From a bacterium (lineage in GTDB: Bacteria; Patescibacteriota; Doudnabacteria; UBA920), in assembly GCA_021847435.1 (NCBI GenBank), contig JAJZRC010000004.1, positions 1-40,217 of the forward strand: 40,217 nt of DNA. Reading direction: 5' to 3'. Under the pieces are notes generated by a model, which did not search any database, was not told the DNA's origin, and saw only the letters and a program-made list of their open reading frames with translations. The position numbers and the translations under genes are program-made. Below are positions 1-8,047 of the stretch, one piece after another; within the stretch, counting starts at the first letter, position 1, and the number at the start of each line of letters is the position of its first letter.

Positions 1-2
1 TT

Positions 3-452
3 AAAGCGGCCGTCAGCGACCAGGAAGGGGAAGCGGTTTTGTATTCAGATTTCGATGGTTCCGGTTTGGGTTCTTTGGCAAACCGGGATTTAAGGCACGC
101 AGGAGTAGTAATGAGCAATTCGGAGCAGGTAAAAACAATTACTCTGGATAATTTTTATGAAAAGGAGCAAATATTAAGTATAGATTTTTTAAAGTTGGAC
201 ACTGAAGGGTTTGAGTTTGCGGCGTTAAAGGGGGCCCAAAAGATTATCAAGGCCGGAAAGGTAAAATTTATTCAGTTTGAATTTGGCGGTACCGACATAG
301 ATACCAGAATATTTTTTAGGGATTTTTACTTGCTGTTGAATGAGAAATATAAAATATACAGAATTTTAAAAAACGGCCTTAAAGAAATACCTAAGTACCA
401 TGAATTAGAAGAAATATTTTTAACCACTAATTATTTGGCTGAATTAAAATAA
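3..452 (+). CDS. FkbM family methyltransferase, C-terminal part (gene enters from the left)
   Basis: The frame is open from base 3 and the gene clearly begins before the window, so only about the last 149 residues are present. The sequence VSDQEGEAVLYSDFDGSGLG near the left edge and SIDFLKLDTEGFEFAALKGA further on match the FkbM/Methyltransf_21 family. In that family the D-x-E-G-x-E block belongs to the SAM-dependent methyltransferase fold. FkbM-type enzymes usually O-methylate sugars or polyketides. The downstream GT2 glycosyltransferase and polyprenyl-phosphate sugar transferase suggest a surface glycan as substrate, which is an inference. The TTG at 39 is not taken as the start because the family homology runs upstream of it. 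Confidence 0.8.
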   Translation, partial: KAAVSDQEGEAVLYSDFDGSGLGSLANRDLRHAGVVMSNSEQVKTITLDNFYEKEQILSIDFLKLDTEGFEFAALKGAQKIIKAGKVKFIQFEFGGTDIDTRIFFRDFYLLLNEKYKIYRILKNGLKEIPKYHELEEIFLTTNYLAELK

Positions 453-456
453 GCAA

Positions 457-543
457 ATGCCTAAAGTTTCCGTAAACATCTTGACCAAAAACCGGGCGCC
501 GCTACTGCGGCAGGCGCTTTTGAACCCAGGTTTTCATTTTTGA
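457..543 (+). pseudogene. Truncated duplicate of the GT2 glycosyltransferase start
   Basis: An ATG at 457 opens a frame starting MPKVSVNILTKNRAPLL and stopping after 28 codons at TGA 541-543. Its first 24 or so codons are nearly identical, in DNA and protein, to the start of the intact glycosyltransferase gene at 1493. Differences include AAA/AAG at codon 3 and a changed Leu-Leu-Arg/Lys stretch. The match ends abruptly near 523, just before the promoter of the toxin-antitoxin pair. It is either the remnant of a neighbouring GT2 paralogue cut down by deletion, or a partial duplication made when the toxin-antitoxin module arrived. Confidence 0.75.
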
Positions 544-569
544 TAATTCAGCCATTTTTATGGTATAAT
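540..569 (+). promoter_or_regulatory. Sigma70-type promoter of the AbiE-like pair (leaderless)
   Basis: TTGATA at 540-545 is followed by an 18-bp spacer and a perfect TATAAT at 564-569. The ATG at 576 lies only seven bases beyond the -10 box, so the expected transcript would start at or next to the start codon and be leaderless. This decides the start of the antitoxin gene. Confidence 0.65.
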
Positions 570-575
570 TTATCT

Positions 576-854
576 ATGAGAAACGTGATTCCCGAATTCA
601 TCAAGCCCTACTTGTGGTCTTATGACACTGAAAAAATGGATCCGCAAGAGCATTGGCGGCTAATAATCACCAGCGTTCTAAACAGGGGCGACAGGCGGGC
701 TTTGGCTTGGATATTTTCAAATTACGCAAAAGAACAAATTAAACTTGCCGTGCGCGAGCCGCTTAAGGGCGCGTGGGATAAAAAATCTTTAAATTACTGG
801 GCGCTGATATTGGATGAAGCGTATAATCCCGGCGGGGTGGCGGCTTGGAGATAG
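576..854 (+). CDS. Putative antitoxin, DUF6922-like, partner of AbiEii-type toxin
   Basis: A 92-residue protein. It has the pattern IPEFIKPYLWSYDTEKMD near the N-terminus and WDKKSLNYWALILDEA near the C-terminus, as I recall for the small DUF6922 proteins encoded just upstream of AbiEii/AbiGii nucleotidyltransferases. No enzymatic motif is visible. The toxin start lies five bases after this stop, as in a toxin-antitoxin operon. A TTG at 540 would add 12 residues, but it is part of the -35 box, so the leaderless ATG at 576 is preferred. The antitoxin role is inferred from gene order and family resemblance. Confidence 0.65.
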   Translation: MRNVIPEFIKPYLWSYDTEKMDPQEHWRLIITSVLNRGDRRALAWIFSNYAKEQIKLAVREPLKGAWDKKSLNYWALILDEAYNPGGVAAWR

Positions 855-859
855 CCTGT

Positions 860-1492
860 ATGGTTTTGCATTATGAGATTTTAGATCAAGCCAGGAAAGA
901 GATATTGCCTTTATTCGCGTCCCTTAAGGGAGCTTTCTATTTGGCCGGCGGTACGGCGCTGGCCCTACAGCTCGGCCATCGCGACAGCGTTGATTTTGAT
1001 TTTTTTACACCGGAAGAATTTGAACCGCAAAAACTGCTGGGTGAACTGCGGCGCAATTTTTCAGGCCACGGCCTTGAAATAATTCAGGAAGACAAAAACA
1101 CCCTTTCCCTGCTGGTGGACGGAAATATTAATCTTAGCTTTTTTTTCTATCCTTACCCGCTCATTTCAAAAGCGCTGGGGACGGAATATATGAATATTGC
1201 TTCCGTTGAAGACATTGCGGCAATGAAGTTGGTGGCCATAGTTAACCGTTCGGCGCAAAAAGATTTCGTGGATTTGTACTATATTTTAAACCATTACACC
1301 CTGTCCGGCCTGTTTGATATTGCCCGTAAAAAATTGCCCATGTATTCGGAACAATTGGTTTTAAAAAGTTTGGTCTACTTTGAAGAAACAAAACCGGAGC
1401 CTATAAAATTTATGCCAGGTTTTGAAATTACCTGGCCTCAGCTGCAAAAATTTTTTGTAAAAACGGTAAAAGATTTTTCAGGGGGCCTGTAA
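860..1492 (+). CDS. AbiEii/AbiGii-type nucleotidyltransferase toxin
   Basis: A 210-residue protein with the type IV toxin nucleotidyltransferase pattern: AGGTALALQLGHRDSVDFDF near residues 29-48 supplies the GG-T and D-x-D nucleotidyltransferase motifs, and later IAAMKLVAIVNRSAQKDFVD gives the family's K and K-D-F-x-D block. Members of PF08843 transfer nucleotides to targets, in known cases tRNA, and can cause phage abortive infection. The ATG at 860 is chosen over the TTG at 845 because it follows the antitoxin stop by five bases. The stop codon abuts the next ATG (1493). The pair is lodged between a truncated and an intact copy of the same GT2 start, which marks it as an acquired cassette. 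Confidence 0.8.
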   Translation: MVLHYEILDQARKEILPLFASLKGAFYLAGGTALALQLGHRDSVDFDFFTPEEFEPQKLLGELRRNFSGHGLEIIQEDKNTLSLLVDGNINLSFFFYPYPLISKALGTEYMNIASVEDIAAMKLVAIVNRSAQKDFVDLYYILNHYTLSGLFDIARKKLPMYSEQLVLKSLVYFEETKPEPIKFMPGFEITWPQLQKFFVKTVKDFSGGL

Positions 1493-2239
1493 ATGCCTAA
1501 GGTTTCCGTAAACATCTTGACCAAAAACCGGGCGCCGCTTTTAAAGCAGGCGCTTTTGAGCGTATCCGAGCAGAGCTTTAAGGACTATGAGGTGGTTGTG
1601 GTCAACGATGGCAGCACGGATAATACGGATGAGGTATTACAAGATTTCAAGATTTCAAGATCGAAAGATTTCAAAATTATTAAACACGAAATATCGCAAG
1701 GGATTATTAAAAGCAGGCAGGAGGCGCTTTTGGCTTCAAGCGGGGAGTATGTTGCAGTTTTGGATGACGATGACCGGTGGATTGACGCGGACAAATTGAA
1801 AAAGCAGGTTGAATTTTTAGACAAGCATCCGGAAACGGTATTATGCGGAGGAGGAATAGAAATTACAAAATTACAAGATTATAAGATTGAAAAATTTAGG
1901 CCCAAGACGGATAAGCAAATTAGGAACAGCATGCTGTTTCGGAATAATTTTTTTACTTCTACCGTCATGTTCCGGCGCGCCGCGGCGCTTCATGCCGGAG
2001 GTTTTATAAACGATGGGGATGATTTTGCCGAAGATTATGACTTGTGGTTGCGTTTGGGCAAACTAGGCAAGATGTATAATTTTCAGGAGCCCTTTACCGC
2101 ATACCGCGTTCCTGAGTATAATAAGGCAAGATTTAAGGCATTTTTGGCCAAGCAGTCAAGGCTTATTGCCAGGGAAAAAGGCAATTATCCCGCGTTTTGG
2201 CTTGGCGGCGCCATACTGAGATTAAGGCAAATTCTATGA
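1493..2239 (+). CDS. GT2 family glycosyltransferase
   Basis: A 248-residue GT-A fold glycosyltransferase. The N-terminus MPKVSVNILTKNR, the nucleotide-binding VVVNDGSTDNTDE and the metal-binding VAVLDDDDRW are typical GT2 motifs, and EDYDLWLRL supplies the later E-D catalytic-base region. It probably adds a sugar to a lipid-linked glycan made with the polyprenyl-phosphate sugar transferase that overlaps its end by ATGA (2236-2239). The start abuts the toxin gene's stop and has no Shine-Dalgarno site, so expression may depend on read-through from the toxin promoter. Two 8-bp periodic A/T-rich arrays lie inside the coding sequence (1641-1672 and about 1867-1898). Confidence 0.85.
   Translation: MPKVSVNILTKNRAPLLKQALLSVSEQSFKDYEVVVVNDGSTDNTDEVLQDFKISRSKDFKIIKHEISQGIIKSRQEALLASSGEYVAVLDDDDRWIDADKLKKQVEFLDKHPETVLCGGGIEITKLQDYKIEKFRPKTDKQIRNSMLFRNNFFTSTVMFRRAAALHAGGFINDGDDFAEDYDLWLRLGKLGKMYNFQEPFTAYRVPEYNKARFKAFLAKQSRLIAREKGNYPAFWLGGAILRLRQIL
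1641..1672 (+). repeat. Four tandem 8-bp units AAGATTTC inside the GT2 gene
   Basis: Units at 1641-1648, 1649-1656 and 1665-1672 are AAGATTTC, and 1657-1664 is AAGATCGA. They encode the low-complexity stretch DFKISRSKDFK. A gain or loss of one unit would shift the frame. A second, more degenerate 8-bp periodic run of AA-x-ATT-xx units covers about 1867-1898. Confidence 0.75.
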
Positions 2240-3543
2240 CAACCGGAAGAAAAAGTTTGAATTTTTGGGCTATTCTGCTGCCGGACGCGCTGTTGTTTTA
2301 CGCCGGGCTCTGGGCGGCAATTTTAATCCGCTATCGCGGCGGCCTTATGCCGGACCAGATGCGTTCGCATTATGAGGCGTTTACGCCGATTTTTGCCATG
2401 TGGCTGGTGGTTTTTTTTATCCACGGGTTGTTTGAGTCCGCCTCTTTCAGGCGCTATTCCAGCCTGGTTTTCAACCTGGTTTCCGCCATGACGGTAAATG
2501 TCCTGCTGGCTATTTTGTACTTTTATTTCCAGCCAGGACTGATTTTAACGCCCAGGAGATTTTTGCTGATTTCGGCCGGCATCTCTTTTTTGCTGGTCCT
2601 GGCCTGGCACTTGCTGGTTAAATATTTTGTCAAAAACCGCCTGGTGGAAGGCGTGTATTTGTTTTCCTTCAACAACGAACTAAAAGAGCTGGAGCAGGCA
2701 ATTGCCGAACAGAGTTATTTGGGCTATAAGATTTTGGGGCATTTAAATGAACAGGCGCTGGAAACTGCGCGGTTTGAAAAAAGCGCAAATATCATTCTGC
2801 CCGACAATTTGCAGGCCAATTCCAAAGTCTCTGCTAAATTTTATGAATTGAGGAATTTGGGGGTAAAATTTTTCAACCACAAGGACTTTTACGAGCAGCT
2901 GCTTAGAAAGGTCTATCTGTCCCAACTGAGCGAACTGTGGTTTTTGGAAAATATCAACTATCAGGAAAAACGCTTTTATAATCTGATTAAAAGGCTTACC
3001 GATATGCTGCTGGGCCTGGCCGGGTTTGTAATTTTTGCGTTGAGTTTGCCATTCTGCGCTTTGCTGATTAAGCTGGCCAGCCCGGGATCCGTCTTCTTCG
3101 TGCAGGAGCGGGTCGGCAAAAAAGGCAGGCTGTTTAAAGTTTATAAGTACCGCACCATGAGCGGCGGGCCCACTAACACCTGGACCGGGGTCAACGATCC
3201 GCGCATAACCAAGGCGGGCAAGTTTTTGCGCAAAAGCCGCATTGACGAGCTGCCGCAGTTCATCAACCTGTTGGCCGGTACCATGAGCCTGGTCGGGCCG
3301 CGGCCGGAACAGCCCCACATTGTGGAGCAGCTAAAAACCCAAATCCCTTTCTATGATGAGCGCCATTTGGTGAAGCCGGGGATTACCGGCTGGGCGCAGC
3401 TGAACATCTACGCGGGCAGCCTGGAGGAAAGCCGGCTAAAGCTCCAATACGATTTGTATTACATCAAACACCGCGGTTTTCTTTTTGACTTGGAGATTAT
3501 CCTAAAAACTATTTATTACATCTTTACCTGGCAGGGGAGATAA
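2236..3543 (+). CDS. Polyprenyl-phosphate glycosylphosphotransferase (bacterial sugar transferase)
   Basis: A 435-residue membrane protein. The first 140 residues hold about four hydrophobic helices, a soluble linker domain follows, and the C-terminal third is the sugar transferase domain with its own membrane helix (LTDMLLGLAGFVIFALSLPF). Signature blocks are FKVYKYRTM, KSRIDELPQFINLLAGTMSL followed by VGPRPE, and KPGITGWAQLN. These enzymes move a sugar-1-phosphate from a nucleotide sugar to undecaprenyl phosphate, starting capsule or O-unit synthesis. The ATG at 2236 overlaps the previous stop by ATGA and is preferred over the upstream frame opening at 2197. Its stop at 3541-3543 lies within two bases of the target duplication of an R1 element. 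Confidence 0.88.
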   Translation: MTTGRKSLNFWAILLPDALLFYAGLWAAILIRYRGGLMPDQMRSHYEAFTPIFAMWLVVFFIHGLFESASFRRYSSLVFNLVSAMTVNVLLAILYFYFQPGLILTPRRFLLISAGISFLLVLAWHLLVKYFVKNRLVEGVYLFSFNNELKELEQAIAEQSYLGYKILGHLNEQALETARFEKSANIILPDNLQANSKVSAKFYELRNLGVKFFNHKDFYEQLLRKVYLSQLSELWFLENINYQEKRFYNLIKRLTDMLLGLAGFVIFALSLPFCALLIKLASPGSVFFVQERVGKKGRLFKVYKYRTMSGGPTNTWTGVNDPRITKAGKFLRKSRIDELPQFINLLAGTMSLVGPRPEQPHIVEQLKTQIPFYDERHLVKPGITGWAQLNIYAGSLEESRLKLQYDLYYIKHRGFLFDLEIILKTIYYIFTWQGR

Positions 3544-3546
3544 AGG

Positions 3547-3762
3547 TAGGACTTACGCACCGCCGCTTTTTGGGCGGGCAGAGCCCACCCCATAAAAAGC
3601 GGCTCCGGCCAATTTCTTCGTTATTTTCCTGCGGTTTTTATCGGCGTAACCCGGCTACGCCTCCAAAAATCCCTGCCTGCCGGCAGGCAGGCTCGGAAAA
3701 TGCCCTCGCCTCGCTGAAGCTCCGGCGAAGCGGGTCGAACTTGGCTCAGTGCGAAAGTCCTA
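3547..3762 (+). mobile_element. R1 MITE-like element, copy 1 (216 bp)
   Basis: Begins TAGGACTTACGC and ends with the imperfect inverse GCGAAAGTCCTA. It is flanked by a 5-bp direct repeat AAAGG (3542-3546 and 3763-3767). No transposase or plausible coding frame is inside. A long hairpin near the left end has arms GCCGCTTTTT and AAAAAGCGGC around an inner GGGC-AGA-GCCC stem. A 20-bp palindrome, CCTGCCTGCCGGCAGGCAGG, lies at 3672-3691. Confidence 0.9.
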
Positions 3763-3813
3763 AAAGGGTAAAAATTTTAAATTTTAAATTTCAAAATCCG
3801 AACCACTAAAAAT

Positions 3814-3843
3814 TTGGAGTGTTATGCCAATGTGTGGTATAAT
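3814..3843 (+). promoter_or_regulatory. Promoter of the type IV pilus operon
   Basis: TTGGAG (3814-3819), an 18-bp spacer ending in TGG, and TATAAT (3838-3843), an extended -10. The expected start is near 3850, about 36 bases before pilB, with no clear Shine-Dalgarno site. An A/T-rich periodic run (about 3771-3803) separates it from the R1 element. Confidence 0.6.
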
Positions 3844-3885
3844 GTTTTAGGAATTTTCGTTTTGAAATCAAAATTTTAAAGCAAA

Positions 3886-5640
3886 ATGGACAAACAGCAG
3901 TTAAACCAGTTGCTCAAAGACAACAAGATTATCAGCGCCGACAAATTGGAGGTTTTGGAAAAGGACCGGATGCAGCTGAAATCGCCTTCCCCATGGGAGG
4001 ATTTTTTGGTTGAGAAAAAGGTCATATCCGAGGCAAAACTTTTGGAAATCAAGTCCAAGGCGCTTGGGGTCCCCGTGGCAGACTTAACCAGCCAGCAAAT
4101 CGCCCAGGACGTATTGAACATGGTGCCTGAGCCCATTGCTCACCGCCACCAGGTAATCAGCTTTGCCAAGACCAAAGAGGAGCTCTCTTTAGCCATGACC
4201 GACCCGGAGGACATCCAGACCAAAGAGTTCATCCAGAAAAAAACCGGTCTTGCAATCAAGGCGTATTTAATTGGCAAAACCAGCCTGGAATTTGGCTTGT
4301 CCAAGTACCATTCTTCGTTGGAAAAAGAGATTAAGCACCTGTTTACGCCGGAAGTTAAGCCCGCGTCCCCAAACGCAGAGATCCAATCCAGCCTGGATGA
4401 CGCTTTAAAGAAAATGGCAGAGGAGGTTCCCGTCATTCGCGTGGTGGACACCTTTTTGGAGTACGCGGTATTTGAAAAAGCGTCCGACATCCACATTGAG
4501 CCGCAGGAGAGCTCGGTGGTGGTGCGCTACCGCATTGACGGGGTGCTTCATGATGTCATGACCCTGCCTAAAGTCATCCAGGCGGCCATTGTGGCGCGCA
4601 TTAAGGTGCTTTCCAACCTAAAAATAGACGAACATCGCCTGCCCCAGGACGGCCGGTTCAAAATAGATAAAGACGGTTATAAGTTTTCTTTGCGCGTTTC
4701 CACCATTCCCATTTTCGACGGGGAAAAGGTGGTTATCCGCCTTTTGGACGAATCGGCCAAGGCTTTGAGCCTGGAGGAACTGGGTTTTGAAAAGGATTCC
4801 TTGGACATTATCAGCCGCAACATAAAAAAACCCCATGGCATGCTTTTGGTAACCGGCCCTACGGGAAGCGGGAAGTCCACCACCTTGTATACCGTGCTGT
4901 CCATGCTCAACACCAAATCCGTGAATATTTCAACCATTGAAGACCCGGTGGAATACCGTATTGTCGGGGCAAACCAGATGCAGGTAAACCCTAAAATCGG
5001 CCTGACTTTTGACGTGGGGCTGCGCGCCTTGCTCCGCCAGGATCCGAACATCATTATGATCGGTGAAATCCGCGACCGGGAAACCGCGGAAGAAGCCGTG
5101 CACGCGGCCATGACCGGACACATTGTGTTTTCCACCCTGCACACCAACAGCGCGGCCGCGGCCCTCCCCCGGCTATTGGACATCGGCGTGGAGCCTTACC
5201 TCATTGCCTCAACCGTTAATGCCGTGCTGGCCCAGCGGTTGGTGCGCGGAGTATGCAAGGACTGCCAGGCGGCTTACAAGCTGGAGGAGGCCGCCCTGGA
5301 GAATTTGTCCAAACAATTCCACATGGAGAAACTGCTTCCGGTTTTGCTGAAACAGGGCGCGGTTCCGTCTAAAACCAAGACACTTCAGGATTTAAAATTC
5401 TATAAAGGCCAGGGCTGCGACAAGTGCGGCCATACCGGGTATAAGGGCCGCCTTGGCATCCATGAAATTCTGGAAGTTACGCCCCAGGTTTCGCAGATGA
5501 TTATGGAGCACAAAAGCGCCCAGGAAATCCAGGACCAGGCGGAAAAAGACGGTATGGTGCTAATGTGGCAGGATGGCTTCATTAAGGCGATAAAAGGGAT
5601 TACGACCATCGATGAAATCGTCCGGGTAAGCAAGGAGTAG
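3886..5640 (+). CDS. pilB: Type IV pilus assembly ATPase PilB
   Basis: A 584-residue GspE/PilB ATPase that powers pilus extension at the cytoplasmic face of the inner membrane. An N-terminal MshEN-like domain (about residues 1-150) precedes the ATPase core. Visible motifs are Walker A GPTGSGKST at 324-332, an Asp box STIEDPVEY just after it, Walker B NIIMIGEIRD at 388-397, and a His box MTGHIVFSTLHTN. Two CxxC pairs (C457/C460 and C511/C514) are the zinc-binding cysteines of the PilB/GspE C-terminal region. The length is normal for the family. It is the first gene of the pilus operon. No pilT, prepilin or prepilin peptidase gene is in the window. Confidence 0.95.
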   Translation: MDKQQLNQLLKDNKIISADKLEVLEKDRMQLKSPSPWEDFLVEKKVISEAKLLEIKSKALGVPVADLTSQQIAQDVLNMVPEPIAHRHQVISFAKTKEELSLAMTDPEDIQTKEFIQKKTGLAIKAYLIGKTSLEFGLSKYHSSLEKEIKHLFTPEVKPASPNAEIQSSLDDALKKMAEEVPVIRVVDTFLEYAVFEKASDIHIEPQESSVVVRYRIDGVLHDVMTLPKVIQAAIVARIKVLSNLKIDEHRLPQDGRFKIDKDGYKFSLRVSTIPIFDGEKVVIRLLDESAKALSLEELGFEKDSLDIISRNIKKPHGMLLVTGPTGSGKSTTLYTVLSMLNTKSVNISTIEDPVEYRIVGANQMQVNPKIGLTFDVGLRALLRQDPNIIMIGEIRDRETAEEAVHAAMTGHIVFSTLHTNSAAAALPRLLDIGVEPYLIASTVNAVLAQRLVRGVCKDCQAAYKLEEAALENLSKQFHMEKLLPVLLKQGAVPSKTKTLQDLKFYKGQGCDKCGHTGYKGRLGIHEILEVTPQVSQMIMEHKSAQEIQDQAEKDGMVLMWQDGFIKAIKGITTIDEIVRVSKE

Positions 5641-5751
5641 AAAGTGAATTATTCTAATTTAACTAATTTCTAATTATTCTAAATGTTTTAAAAAAACCGG
5701 AAACGTAGACTTAGGTAATTAGTGCAATTAGGTCAATTAGGAATTTTCTAT

Positions 5752-6960
5752 ATGGATTTCGTCTATTCCGCCATCAATAAAGCCGGGCAAAAGGAAACTG
5801 CCACCATACAGGCGCCCAATGTCATTGCCGCCGGACACATGCTCAAGGAGCAGGGGCTGACCGTTACCCGCTTGCAGGAAAGCGGCAAGAAGTCTTTTTT
5901 TAAATCTTTGGAAAATTTTTCCACCATTTCCCTTGATGAAAAAATCAATTTCGTGGAAAATTTAAGCGTAATGCTTAAAGCGGGCATCTCAATCAGCCGC
6001 GGCCTGCAAATCCAGGTCAGGCAGACAAAAAACACGAAATTTAGGAATATTCTAACCGATGTTTATAATCAGGTACAGCAGGGCAAAGGTTTGTCCGAGG
6101 CCCTTGAGAAATACCCGGGTATTTTTTCCAACATTTTTTACAGCATGATCAAGGTCGGGGAAGTGTCCGGCAATTTGGACAAAAGCCTGGAATATTTGAG
6201 CATACAGCTGCACCGCGAGGCGGATCTTAAGAGCAAGACCAAAGGCGCCATGATCTATCCTTCGGTAATTGTGGCTGCCATGCTGATTGTGGGGGTGCTT
6301 ATGTCGATTTTCGTACTCCCCAAATTAACCTCGGTTTTCAAGGAGTTCGGCGGCACCTTGCCGCTGACTACGCGCATAGTCATCGCGTTTGCCGATTTTA
6401 TGAGCGCCCACGCGGTCATGGTCCTGCTGGCGCTTGCCGCTGCCGTGGCTGCCGCGGTATCTTTTTATAAAACCCGCGAGGGCCAAAAGCTTTTTGACAA
6501 CTTTATTCTGCGGTTCATGGTGGTAAATGCCATAGTCAAGAAAATTAATTTAGCCAGGTTTGCCCGCATCTTAAGTTCGCTGTTAAAAAGCGGCATCCCA
6601 ATAGTCCAGGCCCTGGAAGTGGCCAGCAATTCTCTGGACAATATTCCTTACCAAGAGCTGGTGAGGCAGGCAGCGGCAGACGTGAAATTAGGCAAGCCTT
6701 TGACCGAAACTTTAGGAAAAAATGAGAATTTATTTCCGGTTTTGGTCGTTCAAATGATCCAGGTGGGGGAGGAGAGCGGCACTGTGCAGGAAATTTTGGA
6801 GCAATTGGCCGTGCATTACGAGGAAGAGGTGGACAGTACTTTGCGCAACCTGTCTTCGGTTATTGAGCCGCTTCTGCTATTATTTATAGGTGGGGTGGTC
6901 GGCGTTTTAGCCATGGCTCTCATTGCCCCCATTTATAACATTAGTCAAACCATACAATAA
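5752..6960 (+). CDS. pilC: Type IV pilus inner-membrane platform protein PilC
   Basis: A 402-residue protein with two T2SSF domains, each starting with a cytoplasmic helical bundle. FVENLSVMLKAGISISRGLQ opens the first and FARILSSLLKSGIPIVQALE the second. Membrane segments lie around SVIVAAMLIVGVLMSIFVLP, AVMVLLALAAAVAAAVSF and the C-terminal PLLLLFIGGVVGVLAMALIA. PilC anchors the PilB motor in the inner membrane. The ATG at 5752 is preferred to the GTG at 5722 because homology begins near MDFVYSAI and the upstream bases are part of an A/T-rich repetitive spacer (5641-5751). No Shine-Dalgarno site is visible. Confidence 0.93.
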   Translation: MDFVYSAINKAGQKETATIQAPNVIAAGHMLKEQGLTVTRLQESGKKSFFKSLENFSTISLDEKINFVENLSVMLKAGISISRGLQIQVRQTKNTKFRNILTDVYNQVQQGKGLSEALEKYPGIFSNIFYSMIKVGEVSGNLDKSLEYLSIQLHREADLKSKTKGAMIYPSVIVAAMLIVGVLMSIFVLPKLTSVFKEFGGTLPLTTRIVIAFADFMSAHAVMVLLALAAAVAAAVSFYKTREGQKLFDNFILRFMVVNAIVKKINLARFARILSSLLKSGIPIVQALEVASNSLDNIPYQELVRQAAADVKLGKPLTETLGKNENLFPVLVVQMIQVGEESGTVQEILEQLAVHYEEEVDSTLRNLSSVIEPLLLLFIGGVVGVLAMALIAPIYNISQTIQ

Positions 6961-6974
6961 GCTTGCATCTATTT

Positions 6975-8039
6975 ATGAGCCTGCATTTCATGCCTGAAAA
7001 TTTACCTGCCTTCGGCCTTGATTTAAGCGGAAATTCGTTTAAGGTCATGCAGCTGCACAATAAAGGCAAAAAAATAGCCTTAAAGGGTTATGCAGAGGCG
7101 GTTCTGCCCAAAGGCATGATGGTTAATGATGCCGTTACCGATGCCAAGACTTTTCAGTTTATGCTCAAGCAGGCGCTGAATAAGCCGCAGTTCGGCAAAA
7201 TTGACACGAATTATGCGATTGTCAGCCTGCCGGAGTCCAAATCTTTTGTCCGCGTGGTACAGATACCGTTAATGAGCGAAGCGGAAGCGGAAAGCGCCGT
7301 GCCGTTTGAAGCCGAAAGCTTTATTCCTCTGCCAATTGATCAGGTTTACATGGATTGGCAAAAAATCGGCATAAGCGGGGACAAAATGGATATCTTGATG
7401 ATTGCTTCCCCCAAGGAGTTTGTGGACAAATATCTTGAAGTTCTGGAAAAGGCCGGCATTACTCCGGCGGCTCTGGAAGTGGAATCCCAGAGCTGCCATC
7501 GGGCTTTGATTCCATCTGAATCTCAAGAGACCGTACTTATCATAGATATGAATACCCATCGCACCAGCTTGATTATGGTAGAAAATGGAAGTTTGCAATT
7601 TACTTCCACCATTCCGATCGGCGGAGGCTCTTTTACCGAAAGCATTGCCAGATCGCTCGGGGTATCCAGCATTAAAGCCGAGGAAATCAAGGTAAAGGTA
7701 GGCTTGGCAAACACGGCGGAGTATCCGAACATCCGTACCCAGCTTTTGCCCGCATTGACCAATTTAAGCGCTGAAATCAGGAATATTTTAAAATTCCACA
7801 GCGAACATTCCGAGAAGCAGGTCAGCCGGATAGTTTTGGCCGGGGGGAGTTCCCGGCTTAAGAATTTGGCGGAATTTTTATCCGCCCAATTGCAGGACGC
7901 GGGCGTCCAAAGGGTTGGCTTGGCCGAACCTTGGCAGAATCTCGGCATGGCTCAGCCGCCCATGGACCCGGAAGAGAGTCTTGGCTATGTTACGGCAATC
8001 GGTTTGGCTATGCGCGGGGTTAATTATAAAGTATTTTAA
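6975..8039 (+). CDS. pilM: Type IV pilus assembly protein PilM
   Basis: About 354 residues with the actin-like ATPase fold of PilM. The first phosphate motif is FGLDLSGNSFKVMQL, the second is VLIIDMNTHRTSLIMVENG, and the adenosine motif is RIVLAGGSSRLKNLAEFL. PilM sits in the cytoplasm and binds the N-terminal tail of PilN, coupling the motor to the alignment complex. Possible starts are TTG 6963, ATG 6975 and ATG 6990; 6975 is taken as the first ATG, with moderate certainty. The gene lies 14 bases after pilC and is followed by pilN. Confidence 0.9.
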   Translation: MSLHFMPENLPAFGLDLSGNSFKVMQLHNKGKKIALKGYAEAVLPKGMMVNDAVTDAKTFQFMLKQALNKPQFGKIDTNYAIVSLPESKSFVRVVQIPLMSEAEAESAVPFEAESFIPLPIDQVYMDWQKIGISGDKMDILMIASPKEFVDKYLEVLEKAGITPAALEVESQSCHRALIPSESQETVLIIDMNTHRTSLIMVENGSLQFTSTIPIGGGSFTESIARSLGVSSIKAEEIKVKVGLANTAEYPNIRTQLLPALTNLSAEIRNILKFHSEHSEKQVSRIVLAGGSSRLKNLAEFLSAQLQDAGVQRVGLAEPWQNLGMAQPPMDPEESLGYVTAIGLAMRGVNYKVF

Positions 8040-8047
8040 CTAATGCA

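Noticed and set aside
3570-3809. 79-codon frame over R1 copy 1
   Set aside because: It is read through the repeat element, and equivalent frames are broken in other copies.
7269-7948. Minus-strand frames over 100 codons inside pilM
   Set aside because: They are shadows of the clear pilM gene, without motifs or start signals. The same applies to the long opposite-strand frames in the P2-type ATPase, copA and typA.
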